38,979 nt of DNA. Source: Bradyrhizobium rifense (lineage in GTDB: Bacteria > Pseudomonadota > Alphaproteobacteria > Rhizobiales > Xanthobacteraceae). A program made the position numbers and the translations under genes. Shown here piece after piece: positions 31,386 to 38,979 of this stretch. The stretch's first letter is position 1; each line of letters starts with the position of its first letter. The stretch lies in assembly GCF_008123425.1 (NCBI RefSeq), contig NZ_VSSS01000094.1:1-38979 (forward strand), written 5' to 3'. The notes beneath the pieces are model-generated. The model saw only the letters and a program-made list of their open reading frames with translations. It was not told where the DNA came from and searched no databases.

Positions 31386-31814
31386 ATGACGGTACGTTCC
31401 ATCCTCAATACCAAGGGCCACCAGATCATGAGCGTCGAGCCCGACGCCAAGCTGGCTGATGCGGTCAAGCTGCTCGCCGAGAAGAAGATCGGTGCGGTGC
31501 TGGTGATGAACCAGAGCCGGCTTGAAGGCATCCTGTCGGAGCGCGACATCGTTCGCGTGCTGGGCGAGCGCGGTGCGGGCGTGTTGGAGGAGCCGGTGAG
31601 CCAGGTCATGACCCGCAAGGTCGTCAGCTGCAAGGAGGCCGACACGGTCGCCGAGCTCATGGAGATGATGACCACCGGCAAGTTCCGCCATCTGCCGGTC
31701 GTCGACAATGGCAAGGTGGTCGGGCTGATCTCGATCGGCGACATCGTCAAGCGCCGAGTCCAGGAATACGAGTCCGAGCAGGAAGCCCTGCGCGATTACA
31801 TCAAGACGGCCTGA
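31386..31814 (+). CDS. CBS-domain pair protein
   Basis: The 142-residue protein has two CBS motifs, at about 15-65 (GHQIMSVEPDAKLADAVKLLAEKKIGAVLV) and about 75-125 (VMTRKVVSCKEADTVAELMEMM, RHLPVVDNGKVVGLISIGDIVKRR), a pair that binds adenosyl nucleotides. It has no other domain, like the stand-alone CBS proteins often found in alphaproteobacteria. AGGAGG precedes the ATG at 31386. Confidence 0.93.
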   Translation: MTVRSILNTKGHQIMSVEPDAKLADAVKLLAEKKIGAVLVMNQSRLEGILSERDIVRVLGERGAGVLEEPVSQVMTRKVVSCKEADTVAELMEMMTTGKFRHLPVVDNGKVVGLISIGDIVKRRVQEYESEQEALRDYIKTA

Positions 31815-31833
31815 GCCGCCTTACTCGCCGAGC

Positions 31834-32865
31834 TTACTCCAACGATTTGGGCGCGGCGCCTTCGGGCGCCGGCGCCAGCACGTGGATCGCCTCCTGGATC
31901 GAGTCCAGCGCGCGCTCGGCGGCGCGGGTGCCGAGCGCGATCAGGTCCTCGGAGCGATGGAAGTCGAACCAGCCGAACTGGCCGACCCGTGGCGTGATCA
32001 GGAGGTCCGGCGGATCGCCAGCGAGACGGGCGCGTGTGATGCGGTCCTGCATGATGTTGAAGGCATCGACCATCACCGAGGAGATGCCGGGACGTCCGGC
32101 GCTGCCGAAGAACTCGCGCTTCATGGTCTTCTCCGCCGAGAACAGGCGCGGAAAGCGCCGCTTGGCGGTCGTCGTCTCCTCGGGCACGGCCCTGACCGGA
32201 GCGGGCATTGCGCCGTGCGAATAGATCGTCGTGGAATGGGTGAAGATGTCGCTGGAAAGATTTGCCGCGATGACGATTTCGGCGCCGAGCGCGCGCGCAG
32301 CCGAGACTGGCACCGGATTCACCAGCGCGCCGTCGACCAGCCAGCGGTCGCCGATCAGGACGGGGGAAAAGATGCCGGGCAGGGCGTAGGAGGCACGCAT
32401 CGCGTCGACCACGCGGCCGCGCGTCAGCCAGATCTCGTGGCCGGTGCGGACTTCGGTCGCGACGCTCGCGAACTTGATCGGCAGGTCCTCGATCAGGATG
32501 TGCCCGATCGCCTCTTCGAGACGGGTTGCCAGCTTCTCGCCGCCGAGCAGGCCGGAGCCGTCGAGGCGGATGTCGAGATAGCTGAGGATGTTGCGCATCC
32601 CTTGCAGGCTGCGTCCCCACTCTTCGAGCGTATCGAGCCGGCCGGCCGCATGGAGGCCGCCGACCACGGCGCCGATCGAGGTGCCGACCACGACATCGGG
32701 CACGATGCCGTTGGCCAGCAGCGTCCTCATGATACCGATATGGGCGAAACCGCGCGCCGCGCCGCCGCCGAGCGCCAGGCCGATGACCGGCTTGCGGATG
32801 CTGCCGAGGCCGACTTTTTCTCCGTTCGCGCCGTTCACGCCGCGCCCCTTCAAGATATCCAGCAC
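31834..32865 (-). CDS. Patatin-like phospholipase (RssA type)
   Basis: The 343-residue protein has the oxyanion loop GGGAARG (33-39), the nucleophile motif GTSIG (S63, residues 61-65) and the dyad aspartate in DGALVN (D178). The length and the C-terminal domain with FHRSEDLIALGTRAAERALD fit RssA/YchK-like patatins, which are serine lipid acyl hydrolases or esterases. GTG at 32865 has AGGAGAG seven bases upstream; the GTG at 32895 would cross that site. It is convergent with the CBS gene. Confidence 0.9.
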   Translation of the reverse strand: MLDILKGRGVNGANGEKVGLGSIRKPVIGLALGGGAARGFAHIGIMRTLLANGIVPDVVVGTSIGAVVGGLHAAGRLDTLEEWGRSLQGMRNILSYLDIRLDGSGLLGGEKLATRLEEAIGHILIEDLPIKFASVATEVRTGHEIWLTRGRVVDAMRASYALPGIFSPVLIGDRWLVDGALVNPVPVSAARALGAEIVIAANLSSDIFTHSTTIYSHGAMPAPVRAVPEETTTAKRRFPRLFSAEKTMKREFFGSAGRPGISSVMVDAFNIMQDRITRARLAGDPPDLLITPRVGQFGWFDFHRSEDLIALGTRAAERALDSIQEAIHVLAPAPEGAAPKSLE

Positions 32866-33108
32866 CGAAAACTCTCCTACTCCCGCCGCCCTCACTCCAG
32901 AGTAGGCGCCGCGCTTCCGCTCCGCCAGAAGGAGGGCGAAGCTTGGTTTATAGCGTTCGGGACGCAGGGGGCAGGAGTGTGGCGGGGGCCGGTTGCCTCC
33001 GATGTAATCACGCAGGCATCAATCGGGTTCCATAGAACTGCCTCGGGCCGTATTTCGTGGGGTTTCAGAGGCTTGAATTTGCCGCGTTTTCGGTGAAAAG
33101 CAGAGGGT

Positions 33109-34185
33109 ATGACTCTCGGGGGTGACGGCATCATCGGATGGCGGCGCGGTGGCAGGCTGCTGCCGGCGCTCGCCCTTGCCGCATGCCTCGTTTTTCTCGG
33201 CCAGAATGCCGCTCAAGCGCAGCTTTTCTCGGATCGGCCGCCGCCGGTGCCCCCGGCCTCGGTGCCCGATCCCGGCGGCGCCGTCAGCCTGGCGCCGCCC
33301 TCCGGTCCGGGCGCCGGTCCGCCGCCGAGCCTGCCTCCGACCCTGACGCAGCCGAACACGCCCAGCATGCCGCCGCCCGCGGTGACGAGCGTTCCGCCGG
33401 CAGCCCCCCTCAATGCGGCCGCGCCCGGACAGGCCGTGCTGTCCCTGAGCGCCAAATACGGCAAGGACACGCCTGCGATCAGCAGCGGCCTGGTATGGCG
33501 GGTGTTTGCCGATCGTCCCGACGAGAACGGCACCTTCAAGCTGATCCGCGAGGATCGCAGTGCGACGCCCAACATCGTGCTGCCGCCCGGCAACTACGTT
33601 GTGCACGTCGCCTTCGGCCTCGTCAGCGCGGTGCGCACCGTCAGCCTGAAGGCTGAGACCGATCGCGAATCCTTCGTGCTGCCGGCCGGGGGCTTGCGCA
33701 TCGAAGGCCGCGTCGGCACCAGCCGCATTCCGCTGAACCAGATCTCGTTCGCGATCTACAAGGGCAGCCAGTTCGAAACCGGCGAGCGCGCCTCGCTGGT
33801 GCCGAACGTCGCCGCCGGCGACGTCGTGCTGCTGCCGGAGGGCACCTACTACATCATCTCCAATTACGGCGACGCCAATTCGGTGGTGCGCTCGGACATC
33901 CGCGTCCAGGCCGGCAAGCTCACCGACGTCACCATCACCCACCGCGCCGCCGTGATCACGCTCAAGCTCGTCAGCGACAAGGGCGGCGAGGCGCTCGCCA
34001 ACACCGCCTGGTCGGTGCTGACGCCCGGCGGCGACGTGATCAAGGAATCGATCGGTGCCTTCCCGCGCGTCGTGCTCTCCGAAGGCGAATACCGCGCCAT
34101 CGCCAAGAACGAGGGCAAGGTCTACGAGCGCGGTTTCAATGTCGTCAACGGCGTCGACGGCGAAGTCGAAGTCGTCGCGCGCTGA
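33109..34185 (+). CDS. Secreted protein with proline-rich region and beta repeats
   Basis: The 358-residue exported protein has a signal peptide (about 1-37, ending AAQAQ), a Pro/Ala-rich linker (about 38-110, repeated PPP and PPS), and a beta-rich domain with several similar segments (VLPPGNYVVHVAFG, VLLPEGTYYIISNYG, VLSEGEYRAIAKNEG), each of the form LxxGxYxxxAxxG. These look like carboxypeptidase regulatory-like or PEGA-type domains. No catalytic motif is visible. The function is unknown. The gene abuts the convergent LysR gene. Confidence 0.8.
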   Translation: MTLGGDGIIGWRRGGRLLPALALAACLVFLGQNAAQAQLFSDRPPPVPPASVPDPGGAVSLAPPSGPGAGPPPSLPPTLTQPNTPSMPPPAVTSVPPAAPLNAAAPGQAVLSLSAKYGKDTPAISSGLVWRVFADRPDENGTFKLIREDRSATPNIVLPPGNYVVHVAFGLVSAVRTVSLKAETDRESFVLPAGGLRIEGRVGTSRIPLNQISFAIYKGSQFETGERASLVPNVAAGDVVLLPEGTYYIISNYGDANSVVRSDIRVQAGKLTDVTITHRAAVITLKLVSDKGGEALANTAWSVLTPGGDVIKESIGAFPRVVLSEGEYRAIAKNEGKVYERGFNVVNGVDGEVEVVAR

Positions 34186-34188
34186 TCC

Positions 34189-35082
34189 TCACTTCCGATA
34201 TCGCAGCGCCTCCACCAGCACGGCAAACGCCGGCGTCGGCTGCCGCCGGCTCGGATAATACAGGTGATAGCCCGCGAACGGCGCGCACCAGTCGGCGAGC
34301 ACGCGGATCAGCCGGCCGTCGGCGATCTCGCCTTTCACGAGATCTTCCGGGATGTAGGCGAGGCCAAGCCCGGCCAGCACGGCATTCATCCGGAGCAGGC
34401 CGGTGTTGAACACGAGTTGGCCGTCGACGCGCACCTTCATGACGCGGCCGCGCTTCTCGAACTCCCAGGCATAGATCCCGCCATAGGTCGGCAGGCGGAG
34501 GTTGATGCAATTGTGCCCGGTGAGGTCCTGCGGCTGCTTCGGCTTGCCGCGCGCGGTGAAATAGGCGGGCGCGCCGACCACGGCCATCCGCATCTCCGGC
34601 CCGATCCGCACCGCGATCATGTCCCTGGCGACCTGCTCGCCGAGACGCACGCCGGCGTCGTAGCGCTCGGCGACGATGTCTGTGAGGCCATAGTCGACGA
34701 CGAGCTCGACCTTGATGTCGGGATAGCGCGGCAACAGCTTTGCGAGCGCCGGCCACAGGATGGTCTCCGCCGCATGATCGCCGGCGGTGATGCGGACGGT
34801 GCCGGCCGGTGTGGCGCGCAGCTCCGTCAGCGCCGACAGCTCGGCGTCGATATCGTCGAAGCGCGGCCCGATATTGCGCAGCAGCCGCTCGCCGGCCTCC
34901 GTCGGCGCGACGCTGCGGGTGGTGCGGGTGAGGAGCCTCAAGCCGAGCCGCTCCTCCAGCGCGCGCACCGTGTGGCTCAGCGCCGATTGCGACACGCCGA
35001 GCTGAGCGGCAGCGCGGGTAAAGCTGCGCTCGCGCGCGACGGCGAGAAAGGCGAGCAGGTCGTTGGTGTTGGTGCGGGCCAT
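34189..35082 (-). CDS. LysR-family regulator, divergent from aldo/keto reductase
   Basis: The 297-residue regulator has an N-terminal winged HTH (about 7-65, FLAVARERSFTRAAAQLGVSQSALSHTVRALEERLGLRLL) and a C-terminal effector domain with two alpha/beta lobes (about 92-297). It is divergent from the aldo/keto reductase at 35186, 104 bases apart, the classic arrangement for control of that gene. Its start codon overlaps the perfect palindrome ATTCATGAAT. The effector is unknown. Confidence 0.92.
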   Translation of the reverse strand: MARTNTNDLLAFLAVARERSFTRAAAQLGVSQSALSHTVRALEERLGLRLLTRTTRSVAPTEAGERLLRNIGPRFDDIDAELSALTELRATPAGTVRITAGDHAAETILWPALAKLLPRYPDIKVELVVDYGLTDIVAERYDAGVRLGEQVARDMIAVRIGPEMRMAVVGAPAYFTARGKPKQPQDLTGHNCINLRLPTYGGIYAWEFEKRGRVMKVRVDGQLVFNTGLLRMNAVLAGLGLAYIPEDLVKGEIADGRLIRVLADWCAPFAGYHLYYPSRRQPTPAFAVLVEALRYRK

Positions 35083-35090
35083 TCATGAAT
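35081..35090. promoter_or_regulatory. Palindrome at the LysR start, candidate operator
   Basis: ATTCATGAAT is a perfect 10-base palindrome that overlaps the LysR ATG. A second TCATGA lies about 8 bases downstream (around 35095). LysR autoregulation sites are often here; binding is inferred. Confidence 0.4.
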
Positions 35091-35185
35091 CCTGATCATG
35101 AGTACATGCCGGTTTTATCACCTAATCGCGGGGCCGCGCGCGGCTTAAGTTCGCAGCCGAACATGATCTTCAAAGGAGAGCTGCA

Positions 35186-36169
35186 ATGCAGACGCGCAAA
35201 CTGGGCACAAGTGGTCTCGAGGTGTCGGCCCTCGGCCTCGGCTGCATGGGATTGAGTTACGGCTACGGCCCCGCGACCGAAACATCGCAGGCGATCGCGC
35301 TGATCAGGACCGCATTCGAACGCGGCGTCACTTTCTTCGACACCGCCGAGGCCTATGGCCCCTTCGTCAACGAGGAGCTTTTGGGCGAAGCGCTGGCGCC
35401 ATTCCGCGACAGAGTGGTGATCGCCACCAAGTTCGGCTTCAAGGGTGGCAAGGTCGATGCCGGGCTCGACAGCTCCCCCGTCAACGTCAAGGCGGTGGCA
35501 GAGGCCGCGCTGAAGCGGCTCAAGACCGACCGCATCGACCTGTTCTATCAGCATCGCGTCGATCCCGCGGTGCCGATCGAGGACACCGCGGGCGCCGTCA
35601 AAGATCTGATCCGCGAGGGCAAGGTGCTGCATTTCGGCCTGTCCGAGGCGGGCGCGGCGAGCATCCGCCGTGCTCACGCGGTGCAGTCCGTCACCGCGCT
35701 GCAAAGCGAATATTCGCTGTGGTGGCGCGAGCCGGAGCAGGAGATCCTGCCGACGCTGGAGGAGCTCGGCATCGGCTTCGTGCCGTTCAGCCCGCTCGGC
35801 AAGGGCTTTCTGACCGGCGCGATCAACGAGAGCACGACGTTCGACAGCAGCGATTTCCGCAACATCGTACCGCGCTTCTCATCGAGCGCACGCAAAGCCA
35901 ATCAGGCGCTGATCGATCTGCTCGGCGGCATCGCTGCAACGCGGAAGGTGACGCCTGCGCAGATCGCGCTGGCGTGGCTTCTTGCACAGAAGCCGTGGAT
36001 CGTGCCGATACCCGGCACCACCAAGCTGCACCGCCTCGAGGAAAATCTCGGCGCGGCTGCAGTGACGCTGTCGACTGCGGATCTCGCTGCGATTCAAGGG
36101 CTGCTCGCCAGTGTGGCGGTGCAAGGCGACCGTTATCCCGCACATCTCCAGGCGCGGGTCGGTCGCTAA
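35186..36169 (+). CDS. Aldo/keto reductase
   Basis: The 327-residue TIM-barrel reductase shows the catalytic tetrad: D52 and Y57 (FFDTAEAYG), K82 (ATKFGF) and H123 (YQHRVD). The NADPH-binding end has IPIPGTTK-like IVPIPGTTKLHRLEEN. Family members reduce aldehydes or ketones of sugars and aromatics; the substrate is unknown. AAAGGAG precedes the ATG. It is paired with the divergent LysR gene. Confidence 0.95.
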   Translation: MQTRKLGTSGLEVSALGLGCMGLSYGYGPATETSQAIALIRTAFERGVTFFDTAEAYGPFVNEELLGEALAPFRDRVVIATKFGFKGGKVDAGLDSSPVNVKAVAEAALKRLKTDRIDLFYQHRVDPAVPIEDTAGAVKDLIREGKVLHFGLSEAGAASIRRAHAVQSVTALQSEYSLWWREPEQEILPTLEELGIGFVPFSPLGKGFLTGAINESTTFDSSDFRNIVPRFSSSARKANQALIDLLGGIAATRKVTPAQIALAWLLAQKPWIVPIPGTTKLHRLEENLGAAAVTLSTADLAAIQGLLASVAVQGDRYPAHLQARVGR

Positions 36170-36179
36170 CATCTGTTGT

Positions 36180-36212
36180 GAATGTCCGGTGAGTGTTCGC
36201 TTACCGGACATT
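36180..36212 (+). terminator. Hairpin after the aldo/keto reductase
   Basis: AATGTCCGGT (36181-36190) pairs with ACCGGACATT (36203-36212); inside it GAG and CTT extend the stem with one G-T pair. It is 12 bases after the stop, with only a short T stretch beyond. It is likely the 3' end of the transcript. Confidence 0.5.
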
Positions 36213-36465
36213 TCCATCCTGTGTATCGCTGTAAGCGCTACCAAGCTCGGCAGCGGAGGAAAGAAATAACACCGGCGGCATCGGCTTATTCCAGGCTCGT
36301 TGCGACTTCGTCATACCAGTGCAAGATACGTATTTCCGATAATCAATTTAATTCGCTTTCCATCCTGCTGGGTTATATGTCGGGCATCCGTCCAATGGGG
36401 GAGGCCGGCGCAAGCCTTGTGGGCTTGCGCGACCGGCTAAGGAGCAGGGGACCAAGCGCGTCGGC

Positions 36466-36660
36466 ATGTTCGAAGTGATCCTCACTAGGCGCAAACGGTT
36501 CGGTTGGCGGTGGCAGGTCTGTGACCAGTCCGGCAAGATATTTGCCGATGGCTTCGAGCGCACGCGGCCGTCCGCCAAATACTATGGCGAGCGCGCGCTG
36601 TTCTTCCTGTTGTCGCAGGCCCATTTGCGCAATCGTTCCGCGGCTGCGAGCGAGGACTAG
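36466..36660 (+). CDS. Small hypothetical protein
   Basis: The 64-residue protein starts MFEVILTRRKRFGWRWQVCD and is rich in basic and aromatic residues, with a SAKYYGERALFFLLSQAH helix. Similar short proteins recur in Bradyrhizobium; no function is known. It lies alone between the aldo/keto reductase hairpin and REP copy C. Confidence 0.55.
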   Translation: MFEVILTRRKRFGWRWQVCDQSGKIFADGFERTRPSAKYYGERALFFLLSQAHLRNRSAAASED

Positions 36661-36677
36661 TTTGCGCGCGAAGCTTC

Positions 36678-36763
36678 GTAGCCCGGATGGAGCGCAGCGC
36701 AATCCGGGGCCTTCGGCTTCTTGGCGAAAATCCCGGATTACGCTTCGCTCCATCCGGGCTACA
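36678..36763. repeat. REP-like palindromic element, copy C
   Basis: It starts GTAGCCCGGATGGAGCGCAG and ends TACGCTTCGCTCCATCCGGG then CTAC, nearly perfect inverted arms of about 30 bases around a central CTTCGGCTTCTTGGCG. It is the most intact copy together with copy D. It lies between the small protein and the 3' end of the oxidoreductase. Confidence 0.82.
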
Positions 36764-36772
36764 GACTCCAAC

Positions 36773-37765
36773 TCAGATATCGACCACCAGCTTGCCCTTG
36801 GCGGCGTGATCCCTGATCAGCGCATAGGCCTCGCCAACGCTCTCCATCGTGAAGCGCCTGTTATCGAGCAGCGGCACCAGCTTGCCGGCCTCGGCGAGCC
36901 GTGTCGCCTCCGCCATGATCTCCCCGTGATGCGCGCGGCCTTCGCCTGAGAGCAGCGGCAGCAGTGTGAACACGCCGGAATAGGTGGCGGCGCGGAACGA
37001 CAGCGGCGCCAGCGCATGTGTGCCCCAGCCGAGCGCGCTCACGACATGGCCAAAGCGGCGCACCGCCGCAAACGAGGCATCGAGCACCTTGCCGCCGACG
37101 GTGTCGTAGACGATGTCGAAGCCGCGGCCTCCGGTGTGCTCGGCGACGTAAGCCTCAACCGCGGTGCCGCGATCGATGAAGACGGCGCCAAAGCCTTCGA
37201 TCGTCGTGCGCTGCGACGCCGAGCCGGTCGCGAACACCTCCGCGCCGAATGCGCGCGCGATCTGGATCGCGACATGGCCGACGCCGCCCGCGCCGCCGTG
37301 GATCAAAACCTCCTGTCCGGCCTTCAAGGCGGCGCGGTCGATCAGGCCTTCCCATGCCGTGATGAAGATGAGGGGCAGGGCGGCCGCTTCGCGCATGCTG
37401 AAATTGGCCGGCTTCAACGCCAGCAGGTCGGCGTCGACAGCGGCGAACTCGGCGAGCGATCCCTGCACGCCGCCGACGCCACCGGTCATGCCGTAAACTT
37501 CGTCGCCCGGCTTGAACCGCGAGACCTCGCGCCCGGTCTGCTCGACCACGCCGGCGAGATCGATGCCGGGGATCGCGGGCAGCGGATGGCGGGCATGGGC
37601 GGCAGCACCCGCATGGATCTTGGTGTCGAGCGGATTGACCCCGCTCGCACGGACCCGCACCAGCACCGCGCGCGGGCCGATCTCGGGTGTGGAGATGGTG
37701 GAGAGGCGCAAGGGCGCGTTGTGGGTCTCCAGCACGCCTGCGCGCATCGTCGATTGTCTTGTCAT
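36773..37765 (-). CDS. Quinone oxidoreductase-like zinc-free dehydrogenase (MDR)
   Basis: The 330-residue NAD(P)H-dependent MDR enzyme has the N-terminal GroES-like lobe (VLVRVRASGVNPLDTK, GIDLAGVV) and nucleotide motif GGAGGVGHVAIQIA (about 157-170). Cysteine ligands for the catalytic and structural zincs are absent. It thus resembles quinone oxidoreductases or enoyl reductases. The start is ATG at 37765 (GGAG about 12 bases upstream); an ATG at 37747 is possible. It is divergent from the LysR gene at 37870, which probably controls it. Confidence 0.9.
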   Translation of the reverse strand: MTRQSTMRAGVLETHNAPLRLSTISTPEIGPRAVLVRVRASGVNPLDTKIHAGAAAHARHPLPAIPGIDLAGVVEQTGREVSRFKPGDEVYGMTGGVGGVQGSLAEFAAVDADLLALKPANFSMREAAALPLIFITAWEGLIDRAALKAGQEVLIHGGAGGVGHVAIQIARAFGAEVFATGSASQRTTIEGFGAVFIDRGTAVEAYVAEHTGGRGFDIVYDTVGGKVLDASFAAVRRFGHVVSALGWGTHALAPLSFRAATYSGVFTLLPLLSGEGRAHHGEIMAEATRLAEAGKLVPLLDNRRFTMESVGEAYALIRDHAAKGKLVVDI

Positions 37766-37798
37766 GATCGTCTTGCTCCGTTGTCGGCCTCCAATATG

Positions 37799-37818
37799 CC
37801 CATGATTTTTTGCATGGG
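37799..37818. promoter_or_regulatory. CCCATG-N8-CATGGG inverted repeat, candidate LysR operator
   Basis: CCCATG (37799-37804) and CATGGG (37813-37818) form a perfect 6-bp dyad with an AT-rich 8-base centre, in the 104-base gap between the divergent dehydrogenase and LysR genes. It matches the size and place of a LysR operator. Confidence 0.5.
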
Positions 37819-37869
37819 AAGGAACAAGGATGTACGATGGTCGTGCATTTTTGAATGGGCGGGATTCCG

Positions 37870-38730
37870 ATGGAGTGGAGCGATCTGCGCATCTTCCTGG
37901 CGATTGCGCGCGAAGGCACGCTCGGCGCCGCCGCGCGAAAAATCGGCCAGACCCAGCCGACCATGGGGCGGCGGCTGCGCGCGCTCGAACAGGCACTCGG
38001 GCAGACGCTGTTCCAGCGCACCGCGGACGGTTTTGTGCTGACCGACGAGGGCACGGCCGTGCTGGCGCATGCCGAGCGGATCGAGGAGGAGGCGATCGCG
38101 CTTGAACGGCAGGCGACGGGGACGGAGACGCAGCTCGACGGCACCTTGCGTCTCTCCTCATCGGACTGGTTTGGCACGGTGCTGCTGTCGCCGGTGATCG
38201 CGGCCTTCGGCAAGCGCCATCCCAGGGTGATCGTCGAGCTCCTGACCGACGCGCGGCTCTACAGCCTGCCGCGGCGCGAGGCCGATCTCGTGTTTCGCAT
38301 CAAGCCGTTCGATGAGCCCGAAGTCATTTCCAGAAAACTGCTCCACATTCCCTACGCGCTCTACGGCAAGAAGGGCAGCAAGCCGCCGCGTGCCGGTGAC
38401 GGCAGCGGCGTCCGCGTCGTGACCATGAACGCGGAATTTTCCGACATGCCCGACGCGGTCTGGCTGAAGCGCACGCTGCCGAAGGCGGAAATCGCCTCGC
38501 GCAGCAACAATCGCCAGGCGCAGGCCGAGCTCTGCGCCGGCGGTGGCGGCCTCGCGGTGCTGCCACGCCCGCTCGGTGATCGCGATCGCCGCCTCGTCGC
38601 GCTCGACATCGGCGCGAGCCCGCCCGGTCGCGCCACCTATGTCGGCTATCACCGCGATCTCAGGCGGCTGGCGCGGCTGCGCGCGCTGCTGGATCTGGTG
38701 ATCGAGCGGCTGGCGGTCACGACTCCGTAG
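37870..38730 (+). CDS. LysR-family regulator with REP-derived stop codon
   Basis: The 286-residue regulator has an N-terminal HTH (about 5-60, FLAIAREGTLGAAARKIGQTQPTMGRRLRALEQALGQTLF) and a LysR effector domain. The start at 37870 matches the usual MEWSDLRIFL. Its stop TAG (38728-38730) is part of REP copy D (GTAGCCCGG), so the REP inserted at or past the original 3' end; codons just before it (VTTP) may be slightly altered. It is divergent from the quinone oxidoreductase-like gene. Confidence 0.9.
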   Translation: MEWSDLRIFLAIAREGTLGAAARKIGQTQPTMGRRLRALEQALGQTLFQRTADGFVLTDEGTAVLAHAERIEEEAIALERQATGTETQLDGTLRLSSSDWFGTVLLSPVIAAFGKRHPRVIVELLTDARLYSLPRREADLVFRIKPFDEPEVISRKLLHIPYALYGKKGSKPPRAGDGSGVRVVTMNAEFSDMPDAVWLKRTLPKAEIASRSNNRQAQAELCAGGGGLAVLPRPLGDRDRRLVALDIGASPPGRATYVGYHRDLRRLARLRALLDLVIERLAVTTP

Positions 38731-38814
38731 CCCGGATGGAGCGCAGCGAAATCCGGGGGCCGCTCGTTCCACTTGGATGGATTCCCGGATTACGCTTCGC
38801 TCCATCCGGGCTAC
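38727..38814. repeat. REP-like palindromic element, copy D
   Basis: It starts GTAGCCCGGATGGAGCGCAG and ends TACGCTTCGCTCCATCCGGG then CTACG, close to copy C in both arms but with a different centre. Its first bases contain the LysR stop codon. The rest of the window to the end (38815-38979) shows no supported gene. Confidence 0.82.
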
Positions 38815-38979
38815 GAGACCTTGCGTTGCCCGACCAGGCTGAGCAAGAAATAGTCGTTAGCGGCCTCAGGCCGGAACGAAGCGGCCGATTGGGAGCGGCG
38901 GCCGGATATTGGTCCAGAGTGCCTCTGGAGCAACCTGGATGGGCTGCAGGAGGGCTGCGAGGATACATCGGCAAACAGC

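Noticed and set aside
31882..33096. 404-codon plus-strand frame
   Set aside because: It is antisense to the patatin gene, whose GGGxxRG, GxSxG and DG motifs are intact.
36373..36771. Minus-strand frame reading through REP copy C
   Set aside because: The N-terminus (MERSVIRD-like) is the known artefact of translating this REP family; the frame crosses the small plus-strand gene.
38158..38974. Minus-strand frames around REP copy D
   Set aside because: They translate the REP palindrome and the LysR antisense; no domain is present.

Overview
The window looks like a chromosomal segment from a GC-rich alphaproteobacterium, most likely Bradyrhizobium or a close relative. This rests on family resemblance: a PAS_5-type protein, a phasin, a rhizobial-type hydantoin racemase with cysteines at 76 and 181, CtrA-like TTAA-N7-TTAA sites, and a dispersed palindromic element of the kind common in Bradyrhizobium intergenic DNA. 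No rRNA, tRNA or CRISPR array was seen. Most of the window is ordinary core or accessory chromosome. Mobile DNA is limited to the 5' end of an IS1182-like transposase cut by the left edge.

Layout. 1-94: transposase N-terminus. 267-5805: small exported or membrane proteins, a gamma-carbonic anhydrase, and a HAMP-PAS-PAS membrane sensor that ends without an output domain. 6112-11009 (minus): five-gene uptake operon (ATPase, Tat-exported binding protein, two permeases, hydantoin/Asp-Glu racemase) with a divergent GntR regulator at 11278. 12233-15280: an exported amidohydrolase, a C93-type transglutaminase-like peptidase and a tandem PilZ protein. 15351-18964: two MFS transporters and an unusual desaturase. 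19142-21923: zinc alcohol dehydrogenase, DUF5680-like protein, VOC protein and a membrane protein. 21934-23326 (minus): cupin, NTF2-like and YkgJ-type genes, divergent from a DEAD-box helicase with a DbpA-like C-terminus. 25675-29152: acetyltransferase, YxFxxD-repeat secreted protein, cupin, phasin, small zinc-ribbon protein and Crp/Fnr regulator. 29382-34185: PAS_5 protein, rhomboid protease, CBS protein, patatin and a proline-rich secreted protein. 34189-38730: two divergent LysR/oxidoreductase pairs.

Themes. Two perfect CtrA-type sites (1117-1131 and 30086-30100) and one 7/8 site (15340-15354, in front of the PilZ gene) suggest that several loci here belong to a cell-cycle/c-di-GMP regulon. 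The transporter operon has two strong hairpins within the first 30 codons of its first permease, directly after the binding-protein stop codon, which could set the binding protein to permease ratio. Four copies of a REP-like palindrome lie in the right half, and one of them supplies a LysR gene's stop codon. A short decayed PAS_5 gene tail at 27263-27341 matches the end of the intact gene at 29382. I found no single locus that is clearly a new multi-gene system. The best candidates for follow-up are the transporter-racemase operon with its internal hairpins, the output-less sensor, and the desaturase-like protein lacking a canonical second histidine box.
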